From the NCBI RefSeq assembly GCF_900129365.1, contig NZ_FQVM01000012.1, forward strand, positions 9,571-73,570: a DNA stretch of 64,000 nucleotides. Reading direction: 5' to 3'. This stretch comes from Clostridium fallax. Its GTDB lineage: Bacteria > Bacillota > Clostridia > Clostridiales > Clostridiaceae. Positions 17,585 to 25,463 of the stretch are shown here, piece after piece. Both the position numbers and the translations under genes were made by a program. Under the pieces are notes generated by a model, which saw only the letters and a program-made list of their open reading frames with translations, was not told where the DNA came from and ran no database searches. How positions within the stretch are numbered: position 1 is the stretch's first letter; each line of letters begins with the position of its first letter.

Positions 17585-17634
17585 AAACACTATCAAAACA
17601 TATATTAAAATAAAATTTTTGATAGTGTTTTTTA
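17585..17634. terminator. Terminator shared by the Suv3-like gene and the convergent small gene
   Basis: A 14-bp perfect stem AAACACTATCAAAA (17585-17598) pairs with 17617-17630, followed by TTTTT on the + strand. Confidence 0.88.
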
Positions 17635-17665
17635 ATTTAAAAAATATTATTTACAAATGAAGCTT

Positions 17666-18004
17666 TTAATGATTTATTTTAAAATAATATTTGTTTTTAT
17701 AATAATATTTAGAAGCTATAAAACCTAAAGTCATTCCCATTCCTAACATAAACAATTTTTTAGAAAAAGTTTTAGAAGAATGACATTTAGTTTTAGGATA
17801 GAAAATATTTTTATCTTTTATATAATCATCGGATGAATCAAAGTGGTTATTTTCATTATTTGATTCACAACAATTATTAAAAATATCAAAAAAATCATTA
17901 GAGTTTAGATTTTTCTTAAAATTTTTTCTAGTTTCATATCTTCTAAATTTTTTCATAATAGAATCATAATCTTTTTTTAATCTTATTCCAGCATTTCCAT
18001 TCAT
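17666..18004 (-). CDS. Small single-pass membrane protein, paralogue A
   Basis: A 112-residue protein with a basic N-terminal block (GIRLKKDYDSIMKKFRRYET), a variable Asn/Asp-rich middle and a C-terminal hydrophobic helix with glycine spacing (LFMLGMGMTLGFIASKYY). ATG at 18004 has the ribosome binding site GAGGTGAT seven bases upstream; the earlier in-frame GTG at 18013 lies inside that site. It shares its layout and N-terminal block with the next gene upstream, so the two are tandem paralogues. I recognise no named family. The helix near the C terminus would place the basic domain in the cytoplasm. Confidence 0.75.
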   Translation of the reverse strand: MNGNAGIRLKKDYDSIMKKFRRYETRKNFKKNLNSNDFFDIFNNCCESNNENNHFDSSDDYIKDKNIFYPKTKCHSSKTFSKKLFMLGMGMTLGFIASKYYYKNKYYFKINH

Positions 18005-18213
18005 AAATATCACCTCAATTTTAGTATTTCATATTCAGTTTTATGTATACATCATATTTATTAAAAGAGAAATAATTAAATATTTGACTATGATAAAATT
18101 AAGAATTTAATGAGAGAGATAATTAAGATTTGGATGTTAAATTTTTAGGTGATAAATATAAATGATATAATAATAAATAAAATTTTTATAGTATAAAAAC
18201 TTTTAATAAAATA

Positions 18214-18248
18214 AAAAAATTCCTGCAATAGCTTTGTAGGAATTTTTT
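18214..18248 (-). terminator. Terminator of small membrane protein gene B
   Basis: Arms 18214-18227 and 18235-18248 (AAAAAATTCCTGCA / TGTAGGAATTTTTT) pair with one G-U pair. Its core matches the hairpin at 18619-18663, as if copied with the gene. Confidence 0.8.
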
Positions 18249-18258
18249 ATGAAAAATT

Positions 18259-18549
18259 TTATTTATCTTTTGTTAAAAGATTACTAATTATAACCCCAGT
18301 AATTACACCTAAACCAAACATACAAGCCTTTTTATTAAATTTTATGGATTTAGCTTTTAAAACAAAGGATTTTAATGGACATGATTTTTCTTGTAAATCT
18401 TCATCTTCTAAATTTGAAACTGTAAATTCATCATCATCTAAATAAAAGTCATTATTATCTTCTTTTGACCTTTTAGTTTCATATTTTCTAAATTTTTTCA
18501 TAACTTTTCCATATTGCTTATTTAGCTTTATTCCTAAATTGTTACTCAT
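18259..18549 (-). CDS. Small single-pass membrane protein, paralogue B
   Basis: A 96-residue relative of the gene at 17666. The N-terminal block GIKLNKQYGKVMKKFRKYET is nearly the same as in paralogue A, the middle is acidic (DDDEFTVSNLEDEDLQE) and the C terminus is a glycine-spaced hydrophobic helix (KACMFGLGVITGVIISNLL). ATG at 18549 follows AGAGGTGATA. Each copy has its own terminator, so they may be separately expressed. The family is unknown to me; the conserved Tyr/Phe-rich basic block might bind a partner or nucleic acid, but nothing in the sequence proves it. Confidence 0.75.
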   Translation of the reverse strand: MSNNLGIKLNKQYGKVMKKFRKYETKRSKEDNNDFYLDDDEFTVSNLEDEDLQEKSCPLKSFVLKAKSIKFNKKACMFGLGVITGVIISNLLTKDK

Positions 18550-18618
18550 AATATCACCTCTTAATAAATTTATAAATTTAGGTAAATAATATATATTAAT
18601 ATATTAATAGCATAAAAT

Positions 18619-18663
18619 AAAAATTCCTACAAAAATTTCTAAAAATAAATTGTAGGAATTTTT
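18619..18663 (-). terminator. Terminator of the L25/Ctc gene
   Basis: A 14-bp perfect stem AAAAATTCCTACAA (18619-18632) pairs with 18650-18663. On the minus strand it is followed by TTTTATTTTATG. Confidence 0.85.
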
Positions 18664-18697
18664 CTTCTTTAAACAATAAAGAATGATAATTTTAAAA

Positions 18698-19240
18698 CTA
18701 AGCTCCTATAACAGCTAAAATAGTTTCAGGATCGGTTATTAGTTTTACTCCTTCAGGAAGCTTTATATCTTTGGCTAATATTTTATCATCATAATTTAGA
18801 GTACCAACATTAATTTCTATACCTTCTGGTATGTTTTCTACTACACCTTCAACCTCAATATCGTTAAAAGAAGTTGTTAAAATTAATCTCTTTAGCTCAA
18901 GATTATCACAACCTAAATAAGTTATAGGAATACTTAATTTTATAACTTCATTTTTCTTAACATATTGAAAATCTACATGAATTACTTCTCCGGTAATGTT
19001 ATTCTTTTGAATTTGCTTAATAACGCATGGAGCCATTTTATGTTTAAATTTTAATTGAATTATTTCACCTTTAGAGGATTTTTTTAATAGTTTATAAAAG
19101 TTTCTAGGTTCAACCTTTACAGGAATATTTTCTTTTAAAAATTCTCCATATACTATACCTGGTATTTCTCCATGTTTTCTTACTTTTTTTCCTGTTTCAT
19201 TTGATTTTCTTTCTTGTATCTCAACTGCTAATTGTGACAT
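18698..19240 (-). CDS. ctc: 50S ribosomal protein L25 / general stress protein Ctc
   Basis: A 180-residue two-domain bL25 protein. Residues 1-90 are the 5S-rRNA-binding domain (SNETGKKVRKHGEIPGIVYG, then HVDFQYVKKNE) and residues about 95-180 are the C-terminal TL5 domain (IPEGIEINVGTLNYDDKILA, LPEGVKLITDPET). AGAGGGA lies eight bases before ATG at 19240; a longer frame from 19267 would cover this site and is rejected. Ctc binds 5S rRNA and helps ribosomes under stress. A single-domain relative is transcribed divergently at 19624. Confidence 0.93.
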   Translation of the reverse strand: MSQLAVEIQERKSNETGKKVRKHGEIPGIVYGEFLKENIPVKVEPRNFYKLLKKSSKGEIIQLKFKHKMAPCVIKQIQKNNITGEVIHVDFQYVKKNEVIKLSIPITYLGCDNLELKRLILTTSFNDIEVEGVVENIPEGIEINVGTLNYDDKILAKDIKLPEGVKLITDPETILAVIGA

Positions 19241-19623
19241 ATAAATCCCTCTTTTCTTTAAAATCATTATTTATTTATCCCATAGCATTTAAGATAAACA
19301 TATACATATTATATTAGTAATTCTTAAATAAGCTAAGGAATAGAGGCTTTCTCCCACATAATATGCATCATCTCCTTTTATAACTCTTAATACTATTTTA
19401 GCTTAAAGAAAAGTAAATTAAAGTGTTTAAGGGCTTTAAAGGCTAATTTTAACAGTTTGTTTACAATTGACAGAAAATTAATTAAATTCTTTGAATTGAA
19501 AAATATAAATGAAAATTATATAAAATATTCCTATTAATGTATTTAAAAAATAAAAATAAATAAAGAATAAATTTAAAAAATAAAAATATAATGTAATATA
19601 AAAATAATCTAAGGAGAGGTAAA
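19241..19623. other. Divergent intergenic region between the two L25-type genes
   Basis: This 383-base stretch must hold both promoters. On the minus strand it contains AAAAGGAG immediately followed by a 12-codon frame at 19371-19333 (MMHIMWEKASIP, then stop), in a short patch of higher G+C than its surroundings. The frame could encode a leader peptide, though the spacing to the first ATG is zero. The rest is A/T-rich with no clear fold. Confidence 0.4.
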
Positions 19624-19899
19624 ATGAGAAGTTTAGATGCAAAGTTAAGAGATTTAAAAATAAAAACTAGAAAGTTTAGAAACAAAGGATTATGTACAGG
19701 CATGGTTAGAAGATTAGATGGAAATTTTACTCCTATATATTTAAAGGGAAATGAAGTGGACAAGTTTCTTAGAAGAAATGGAGATTATGCAAAACTTATT
19801 ATAAATGTGGAAGGAACTAATATTAATACAAAAATAGTAGAAGTCCAAAGACATATTATAAATCATAATGCAATAAATTTAGATTTTCATGAAATATAG
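19624..19899 (+). CDS. L25 N-terminal-domain-like protein (single-domain bL25 paralogue)
   Basis: This 91-residue protein has no TL5 domain but follows the bL25 N-terminal domain along its whole length: RDLKIKTRKFRNKGLCTGMV corresponds to the RxxxKxxKxLRxxGxxPGV block, KFLRRNGDYAKLIINVEG to the central strands, and VEVQRHIINHNAINLDFHEI to the VQRDPVKGEILHVDF block. The invariant Pro-Gly of the first block is altered to Thr-Gly, so 5S rRNA binding may have changed. AAGGAGAGG lies eight bases before ATG. Being divergent from the normal L25/Ctc gene makes it a probable ancient duplicate. The relation is judged by eye. Confidence 0.65.
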   Translation: MRSLDAKLRDLKIKTRKFRNKGLCTGMVRRLDGNFTPIYLKGNEVDKFLRRNGDYAKLIINVEGTNINTKIVEVQRHIINHNAINLDFHEI

Positions 19900-19960
19900 T
19901 TCTATTAATTATGAAATGAAGTTTATAAGAGATTAATAGAAACTATAATTATAAAAAAAT

Positions 19961-19998
19961 AGCTATGAATTTAAAAATTTAAATTCATAGCTTATTAA
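19961..19998. terminator. Bidirectional terminator
   Basis: A 12-bp stem AGCTATGAATTT (19961-19972) pairs with 19981-19992 and lies between two convergent genes, flanked by A-rich sequence on the left and TTATTAATTT on the right. Confidence 0.75.
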
Positions 19999-20026
19999 TT
20001 TATAAATAAGAAAATTATATTCATTT

Positions 20027-21124
20027 TTAATCATAAATAGATAAAATATTTTCATCAGAGGAGGAAATAGGCTTTTCTATCATTGATAAAATCTTTTCTC
20101 TATAATCATAATTAGAATAAATTCCTTCTATAAAATCTGCTAATATATTAATTTGTGATAAATCACAGTATACAGCGCACTTGTTTAATACTTTAACATT
20201 TATTTCTGTTTTATTAACTACAACAATTGCACCAGAGTTAATAGCTTCCACAGCTGAAAGAGGATAAGAATTGTATTCATCAAGATCAATTACACACACA
20301 GATGATTTATAAAAAATAGGTAAATGAGTTTGTTTTATTATTCCTAAAAAATTTACTGAGTCTTCTAAATTATAGGATGCAATTAGTTCTTTAATTTTCA
20401 AATAATAAGATTCTCTTTTGCCAGATATATCACCAATAACTACAAGTTTTAAATCTTTAATTTTTTTCTTACTTTCTTTTAAGATATTAATTACACTATC
20501 TAATTTCTTTTTTGAGATTATGCTTCCTACATATAAAATATAAGGATAATCAATATTATAGTGACGTTTAATAAATCCTTTGCAAAATTTATCTTCTTTA
20601 GGAACAAAAATCTCACTACATTTTGGATATACTATTTTTATTTTATCTTCTGGAACATTAAAATGTTTTATTAAATCTCTTTTTACAATAGGGGAAATTG
20701 CAATTACTTTATCGCTTTTTTCTATAGCATAAGGTACCATTTTAGTAAATTTATTAAGGTACTTTTCATCTACATTATCTTTATAAATTATTGGATATAA
20801 AGAATGAATTGTAGTTATATATTGACAGCATTTATTTTTTGGTATACTAAATCCATCATTAGGTGAATGAAAAATATCTATATTATTAGATTCTATAAAT
20901 TTTTCAATGGAAGAATAATCATTTGAAAGTCTATCTAATTTTAATGGAACAAACTTTGTGTTTTCTAACCTATCCCAATAAAAACTTAAGGGAAATCTAT
21001 CCCATAATATATAAGGATTAATTGTATCTTTAGAGTTTATAAGAGTTATTATTTCTTTAGAGTAAGAAAAAATATTAGTTCCTGGAAGATTAGAAGCAGC
21101 GAAACCATCAATACAAAGTTTCAT
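20027..21124 (-). CDS. Family 4 glycosyltransferase, spore-coat type
   Basis: A 365-residue GT-B glycosyltransferase. The N-terminal CIDGFAASNLPGTNIFSYSKE and the HSPNDGFSIP and PYILYVGSIISKKKLD segments match the clostridial group found with CotS kinases. The C-terminal nucleotide-sugar motif, usually EGFGLPPLEAM, is diverged here to SYPLSAVEAINSGA, with the second glutamate kept. ATG at 21124 follows AGGAGG by 7 bases; an in-frame start at 21154 covers that site. It is 13 bases downstream of the SPOCS-like gene, so both probably act in making the spore surface. Confidence 0.85.
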   Translation of the reverse strand: MKLCIDGFAASNLPGTNIFSYSKEIITLINSKDTINPYILWDRFPLSFYWDRLENTKFVPLKLDRLSNDYSSIEKFIESNNIDIFHSPNDGFSIPKNKCCQYITTIHSLYPIIYKDNVDEKYLNKFTKMVPYAIEKSDKVIAISPIVKRDLIKHFNVPEDKIKIVYPKCSEIFVPKEDKFCKGFIKRHYNIDYPYILYVGSIISKKKLDSVINILKESKKKIKDLKLVVIGDISGKRESYYLKIKELIASYNLEDSVNFLGIIKQTHLPIFYKSSVCVIDLDEYNSYPLSAVEAINSGAIVVVNKTEINVKVLNKCAVYCDLSQINILADFIEGIYSNYDYREKILSMIEKPISSSDENILSIYD

Positions 21125-21137
21125 AGAAAACCTCCTA

Positions 21138-21713
21138 TTATAAAAATTCTTCAAAAAGATCTACATTCTTTAATAATTCATTTTCGCTTTTAGTTGTTAT
21201 TTTCATTATCTCCTTAGAGACTTTTGTATCCTCTTGATTTTTATGTATTGGTTTATCTGATATTTTTTTCTTAAATGAACTGTTTTTATCATTTAAGGTA
21301 ACTAAGTAAGTTAAATTTTCAAAAATAATTCTTCCAGATAAAGGTTTATATAAAGCATCTACTAAGTTAATATTGTAAGTATCTAATTTAAATTTACTTA
21401 ATGGTATTTGAAATGAAATTGAAAGCGGTAAAGAAATACTAAAATTTAATTTTTTATGTTTCTGATCTCGATATTCAATATTATATATTTTATTCCCTTC
21501 TATTAATATAATAGTCTTATCTTTTATATATATGGAGTTTTCTAGATAAGGTTCTAATGATATAGAAACTTTTACTAGTTTATCTATTGAGTGATATTTT
21601 TTATTTATAAAAATATGATTGTTTTCATAGTTTATGAAAGAAAAATCATAATTAAGTTTATTAATTTTTTCTTGAGAGGATATTCCAATTATTTCAATAT
21701 CATTTTTAAACAT
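21138..21713 (-). CDS. Protein with a SPOCS (DUF3794)-like domain, probable spore coat component
   Basis: A 191-residue protein without signal peptide or transmembrane helix. The central part (about 45-140) has the alternating beta pattern of SPOCS domains: a strand pair ending in ISLPLSISFQIPLSKFKLDTYNI, then LSGRIIFENLTYLVTL, which corresponds to the R-x-I-x-x-x-x-x-L-x-V strand of the SipL repeats. The C-terminal 50 residues are charged and probably disordered. It heads a two-gene operon with a glycosyltransferase. SPOCS domains build the SipL coat morphogenetic protein (also in this window at 39309). The assignment is by pattern and moderately sure. Confidence 0.55.
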   Translation of the reverse strand: MFKNDIEIIGISSQEKINKLNYDFSFINYENNHIFINKKYHSIDKLVKVSISLEPYLENSIYIKDKTIILIEGNKIYNIEYRDQKHKKLNFSISLPLSISFQIPLSKFKLDTYNINLVDALYKPLSGRIIFENLTYLVTLNDKNSSFKKKISDKPIHKNQEDTKVSKEIMKITTKSENELLKNVDLFEEFL

Positions 21714-21843
21714 AATTATACCTCTAAAACTACTTGTTACAATTAATATATTGTAAAAATAACTTAAATATGATTATTAAAATATATCATATAAATTAAA
21801 TATATTATAAAATATTTATGGGAATTTAAATTAGGAGGACAAA

Positions 21844-22944
21844 ATGGACAAAATAATATTAGGAATTATAGCCTTTTTCTTTGTAATAGGTGCAATAGAC
21901 TATATAATAGGAAATAAATTTAATTTAGGAAATAAGTTTGAAGAGGGGCTTAAAGCCATGGGGCCATTAGCTATAGCCATGGTTGGAATATTTTCAATAT
22001 CTCCTCTCTTAGCAAAGATACTATCATTTGTTTTAACTCCTATAGGAATAGCATTAAATTTAGATCCATCAATATTTTCATCTATGATATTAGCAATAGA
22101 TATGGGTGCTTTTCAGCTCTCACAATCTCTAGCTTTATCTCCTCAAATGGCTAAGTTTACAGGAGTTATAATTGCATCTACATTAGGAGCTACTATAAGT
22201 TTTTCTATTCCCTTAGCTATTGGAATAATTAAAAAAGATGACCATAATATATTTGCAAAAGGAATTATGTGTGGAATAATTACTATTCCAATAGGAGCAT
22301 TAGTAGCAGGAATTTTAATGGATATAAACCTTAATACATTAATGTTAAATCTAATTCCTATAATTCTTATTTCAATTTTATTATCAATAGGGATAATAAA
22401 AATTCCAGAAAAGCTTATATTAGGTTTTTCAATCTTTGGAAAGTTAATTGTGATTTTAAGTATTATAGGACTTATAATTCAAGGTGTTTCATCAATTGTA
22501 GGAATTGAAAGCGTTAATGGATTAATGCCTATTAATGAATCTTTAGCAGTTGTAGGTAGAATCGCCCTTGTAATGGCAGGTGCTTATCCTATGTTAGAAG
22601 TATTAAAAAAGATATTTAAAAAACAATTTGAAAAAATAGGTAGTGTTGTAGGGCTTGATACTTGTTCTATAGGAGCTTTAATAGGAAGTTTAGCATCAAA
22701 TATTATAGTTTTTGGTGAATTTTCTTCAATGAATGAAAAGGGAAAATTAATATGTACAGCTTTTAGTGTTAGTGGAGCATTTGTATTAGGAGGACAGATG
22801 GGATTTGTTTCTTCACAGGCAAAGGATATATTAGTTATTTATATAATATCGAAATTTATTTCAGGTATTACAAGCATAATATTAGCCAATTTTTTATTTG
22901 AAACAGAAAAAAATAAAGAAAGCTTAACTAGTAGAATATCTTAA
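21844..22944 (+). CDS. eutH: EutH-type ethanolamine permease
   Basis: A 366-residue integral membrane protein with about ten hydrophobic helices. GAFQLSQSLALSPQMAKFTG and ATLGATISFSIPLAIGII are the conserved EutH segments, and AMAGAYPMLEVL-like and GSLASNIIVFGEFSSM segments follow in the right order. EutH imports ethanolamine at low concentration or low pH. No other eut gene is in this window, so the gene stands alone. The ribosome binding site TTAGGAGGA lies 6 bases before ATG. It has its own terminator, shared with apbE. Confidence 0.9.
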   Translation: MDKIILGIIAFFFVIGAIDYIIGNKFNLGNKFEEGLKAMGPLAIAMVGIFSISPLLAKILSFVLTPIGIALNLDPSIFSSMILAIDMGAFQLSQSLALSPQMAKFTGVIIASTLGATISFSIPLAIGIIKKDDHNIFAKGIMCGIITIPIGALVAGILMDINLNTLMLNLIPIILISILLSIGIIKIPEKLILGFSIFGKLIVILSIIGLIIQGVSSIVGIESVNGLMPINESLAVVGRIALVMAGAYPMLEVLKKIFKKQFEKIGSVVGLDTCSIGALIGSLASNIIVFGEFSSMNEKGKLICTAFSVSGAFVLGGQMGFVSSQAKDILVIYIISKFISGITSIILANFLFETEKNKESLTSRIS

Positions 22945-22959
22945 TAAAAGAAAATATTA

Positions 22960-23006
22960 AAAACACTATAGAATTTAATTATAATTTAAAGATTCTATAG
23001 TGTTTT
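22960..23006. terminator. Terminator between eutH and apbE
   Basis: A 15-bp perfect stem AAAACACTATAGAAT (22960-22974) pairs with 22992-23006. T-rich tails on both strands make it usable for both convergent genes. Confidence 0.88.
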
Positions 23007-23010
23007 AGTT

Positions 23011-24063
23011 TTAATTCATAAGTTTAAAATCTTCATTTTTAATAACAAAGTTTTCTTTTAAACCACTAGTTATATAAATTTCATTATTTTTAGTTATAAA
23101 TATTGCATCTATATTTGGCATACTTTCAACAAATGATAATCCTTCTTTTAAACCTTTAGAGAAAACAGTAGTTGAAAGAGCATCTCCATCAATTGACTTA
23201 TCACTTACAATAGTAATCCCAGCTAATTCATTTTCATAAGGATAGCCATTAAAAGGACTTAAAATATGATGATATTTTTTGCCATCTTTTTCTATAAATC
23301 TTTCATATATTCCTGAGGTAACGACAGACTTATTAGAAACCTTTATATAGCCAACAATATCTCCACGAGATGCTATAGGATTTTGTATTCCTATTTTCCA
23401 GTCAGCGCCATTTGGATTATTTCCTAAGGCATATATATTACCACCAAGATCTATTATTGCATCTTTTACACCATGATTAGTTAGAACCTTTGCTATTTCA
23501 TCAGCAGTATAACCTTTAGCAATACCACCAAGGTCTATCATCATTCCCTTTCTTTTTAAGAATATTGATTTATCAGATTCGTTTATATCAAGATCTTTAT
23601 AGCCTACTAAATTTAAATTATTTTTTATTTCTTCATCAGTAGGAACCTTAGCTTCTGGAAGACCTATACTCCAAAGCTTAACAATAGGACCTATTGTTAT
23701 ATCAAAAGAACCTTCAGATAACTTAGAATATTCAAGTCCTTTTTTAGTAATTTGGAAGGTATCGTCTTTTACTTTTATAGGGTTTAATCCAGAAGAGGAA
23801 TTAACTTTATCAAGTTCTGTTCCATCTTTATTAATGCTTACTTCATTTTCGATTTGTTTTACTCTGTCAAAAGCTTCATTTATAACTTTTTCATCTTTTT
23901 TATCATATAAGGATACAGTAACTACTGTTCCCATAAAAAAGTCAGTTTTCTTTAGTGGTTCATTTGTTTTTGCATCTTCTTTTTTATTACAACTTATAAG
24001 TGTGGAACTTAATAGTAATATTAGTATTATCATTAAAGAAGCAATTTTATTAAGTTTTTTCAT
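23011..24063 (-). CDS. apbE: FAD:protein FMN transferase ApbE, lipoprotein
   Basis: A 350-residue ApbE. A lipoprotein signal ends at LISC (residues about 22-25), so the enzyme works outside the membrane. MGTVVTVSLYD, IVKLWSIG, DLGGIAKGYTAD and IDLGGNIYALG are the family motifs, including the FAD-binding GGIAKG. ApbE cuts FAD and attaches FMN through a phosphoester to a Thr or Ser of the target. The adjacent FMN-binding lipoprotein at 24233 has the attachment motif and is the obvious substrate. GGGAGGA precedes ATG. The two genes are on the same strand, but a terminator hairpin lies between them. Confidence 0.95.
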   Translation of the reverse strand: MKKLNKIASLMIILILLLSSTLISCNKKEDAKTNEPLKKTDFFMGTVVTVSLYDKKDEKVINEAFDRVKQIENEVSINKDGTELDKVNSSSGLNPIKVKDDTFQITKKGLEYSKLSEGSFDITIGPIVKLWSIGLPEAKVPTDEEIKNNLNLVGYKDLDINESDKSIFLKRKGMMIDLGGIAKGYTADEIAKVLTNHGVKDAIIDLGGNIYALGNNPNGADWKIGIQNPIASRGDIVGYIKVSNKSVVTSGIYERFIEKDGKKYHHILSPFNGYPYENELAGITIVSDKSIDGDALSTTVFSKGLKEGLSFVESMPNIDAIFITKNNEIYITSGLKENFVIKNEDFKLMN

Positions 24064-24184
24064 TTAGTATCCTCCCAAGTAAAATTATTAAAGATTAATA
24101 AATTACATTAGTCTATTATATATTAAAAAAAGGAAAAAATTAATATTAACTTTATAAAAAATAGTATAATAATATTTTTAATAT

Positions 24185-24218
24185 ATATAAATAAAACCTT
24201 AGGATAACCTAAGGTTTT
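24185..24218 (-). terminator. Terminator of the FMN-binding lipoprotein gene
   Basis: An 11-bp perfect stem AAAACCTTAGG / CCTAAGGTTTT with a 4-base loop; on the minus strand it runs into TTTTATTTATAT. Confidence 0.9.
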
Positions 24219-24232
24219 TATAATAGTATTTA

Positions 24233-24712
24233 CTATTTATTTAACTCTATAGTAGTTACAGCAGTATCACCTTTTTTAGCATTATCAATAGCTTGTTGAG
24301 CTAACTTTTTGAAGTCGTCACTTGAGTGAGTTGCTCCTGATACAGCTTCAACCTTTGAAACTTCTTGTGTTTTAACTAATTCTTCTGATAAAGTTTTTGA
24401 AAATTCAGAAGGAGAAGTACCAGTCTTTGATTTCATCATTTCTTCATAGCTTTTATCTTGACTTTTAAGAAGTTTTGAATCTTTTTTATTAACTGAGTCA
24501 TATTCAGCTTTAACTATTTTTCCATCTTTAACTTCGATTTCTGCAAATTGTTTCCAACCTTTATCATCGAAATCTTTAGCTTCTACTTTATAAGTACCGT
24601 TTTTAAGTTCTGAACTGTTTGATGAAGCTGCATCTTTATTACCACAACCACTTAATATAGTTGCAAAAGCTAATGAAGATAGTAATATAACTGATATTAA
24701 TCTTTTTTTCAT
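24233..24712 (-). CDS. FMN-binding domain lipoprotein (PplA-like)
   Basis: A 159-residue secreted lipoprotein. The signal peptide ends in the lipobox LSGC (residues 20-23), followed by a short Ser/Asn-rich spacer. The FMN-binding domain has KNGTYKVEAKDFDDKGWKQF and, near the C terminus, EAVSGATHSSDDF, where SGAT is the motif whose Thr receives FMN from ApbE. It would be an extracytoplasmic one-electron or hydride carrier, like PplA of Listeria flavin-based electron transfer, though with a single FMN domain. ApbE is directly downstream and the NusG_II/Gx pair is divergent, supporting a common pathway. Confidence 0.9.
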   Translation of the reverse strand: MKKRLISVILLSSLAFATILSGCGNKDAASSNSSELKNGTYKVEAKDFDDKGWKQFAEIEVKDGKIVKAEYDSVNKKDSKLLKSQDKSYEEMMKSKTGTSPSEFSKTLSEELVKTQEVSKVEAVSGATHSSDDFKKLAQQAIDNAKKGDTAVTTIELNK

Positions 24713-25066
24713 TTTAATTAATCCCCCTTAGAAAATTGTTCGATTTAAATAATAAATTATTAAAATTTACAATAAAGTTAATAATTTGTTAACTATCCAT
24801 TAAAATTATACAATGTTAATAATGTATTAAGATAATCATATTATTAATACTACATTAAAAAAACTTATTACCATTATTATATAACAATAAAGATAATTTG
24901 CATAATATTTTATTTAAATAATTATTTTTTATAAATATCTATTAACTATCTATTATTTATATTTAATTATGGACATTAACAAAAAATACATATAAAATTT
25001 AAAATAGACTTTCTAAGTTAACATAAAACAATTAAATTAATAATTTTAATAAAGTGAGGCAGATAA
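24713..25066. other. Divergent promoter region of the electron-transfer gene set
   Basis: This 354-base, almost pure A/T region separates the FMN-binding lipoprotein from the NusG_II gene. It must hold both promoters. Half-sites such as TTGTTAA (about 24786-24793) and ATTAACAA (about 24974) recall Rex or other redox operators, but I see no full palindrome. No gene or stable RNA fold is visible. Confidence 0.4.
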
Positions 25067-25453
25067 ATGTTTAAAAAATGGGATATTATAATTATTATTG
25101 CATTACTGGTAATTTCTTTTATTCCAGAAATAATCTTTGGATTTGGAATGAAAAAAAATTATAATAGAACCTATGCTGAAATAACAGTGGCAGGAAAGGT
25201 TTATAAAAAGATTCCTTTATCAGAGCATAGAGGAGAAGATATAATTGATATTAAGACTAAGTTTGGATATAACAAAGTTATAGTAAAAGATCAATCTATA
25301 TCTATAAGCGAATCAGATTGTCCAGATAAAGTTTGTATGGCACCAGGATACATATCTAAAAGAGGAGATAGCTTGGTATGTCTTCCTCATAGGTTGATGA
25401 TAGAAATTAAAGGTGATCAAAATGAAGATGATGATATAATAAATGCTTATTAG
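25067..25453 (+). CDS. NusG domain II-containing membrane-anchored protein (EetA-like)
   Basis: A 128-residue protein. One N-terminal transmembrane helix (about 5-28) places a small beta domain outside. The domain has the NusG_II pattern with the cysteine pair SESDCPDKVCMAPGYISKRG and LVCLPHRLMIEI. Proteins of this type precede Gx-transporter genes in clostridial rnf, menaquinone and EET loci. Its stop is 8 bases before the next ribosome binding site start region, so it forms an operon with the Gx transporter. The conserved cysteines suggest a redox or metal role; no biochemical function is assured. Confidence 0.82.
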   Translation: MFKKWDIIIIIALLVISFIPEIIFGFGMKKNYNRTYAEITVAGKVYKKIPLSEHRGEDIIDIKTKFGYNKVIVKDQSISISESDCPDKVCMAPGYISKRGDSLVCLPHRLMIEIKGDQNEDDDIINAY

Positions 25454-25463
25454 AGGTGAAAAA

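Noticed and set aside
24713..25066. Rex or Fnr operator between the divergent electron-transfer genes
   Set aside because: Only half-sites such as TTGTTAA and ATTAACAA are visible, and in A/T-rich DNA these are expected by chance.
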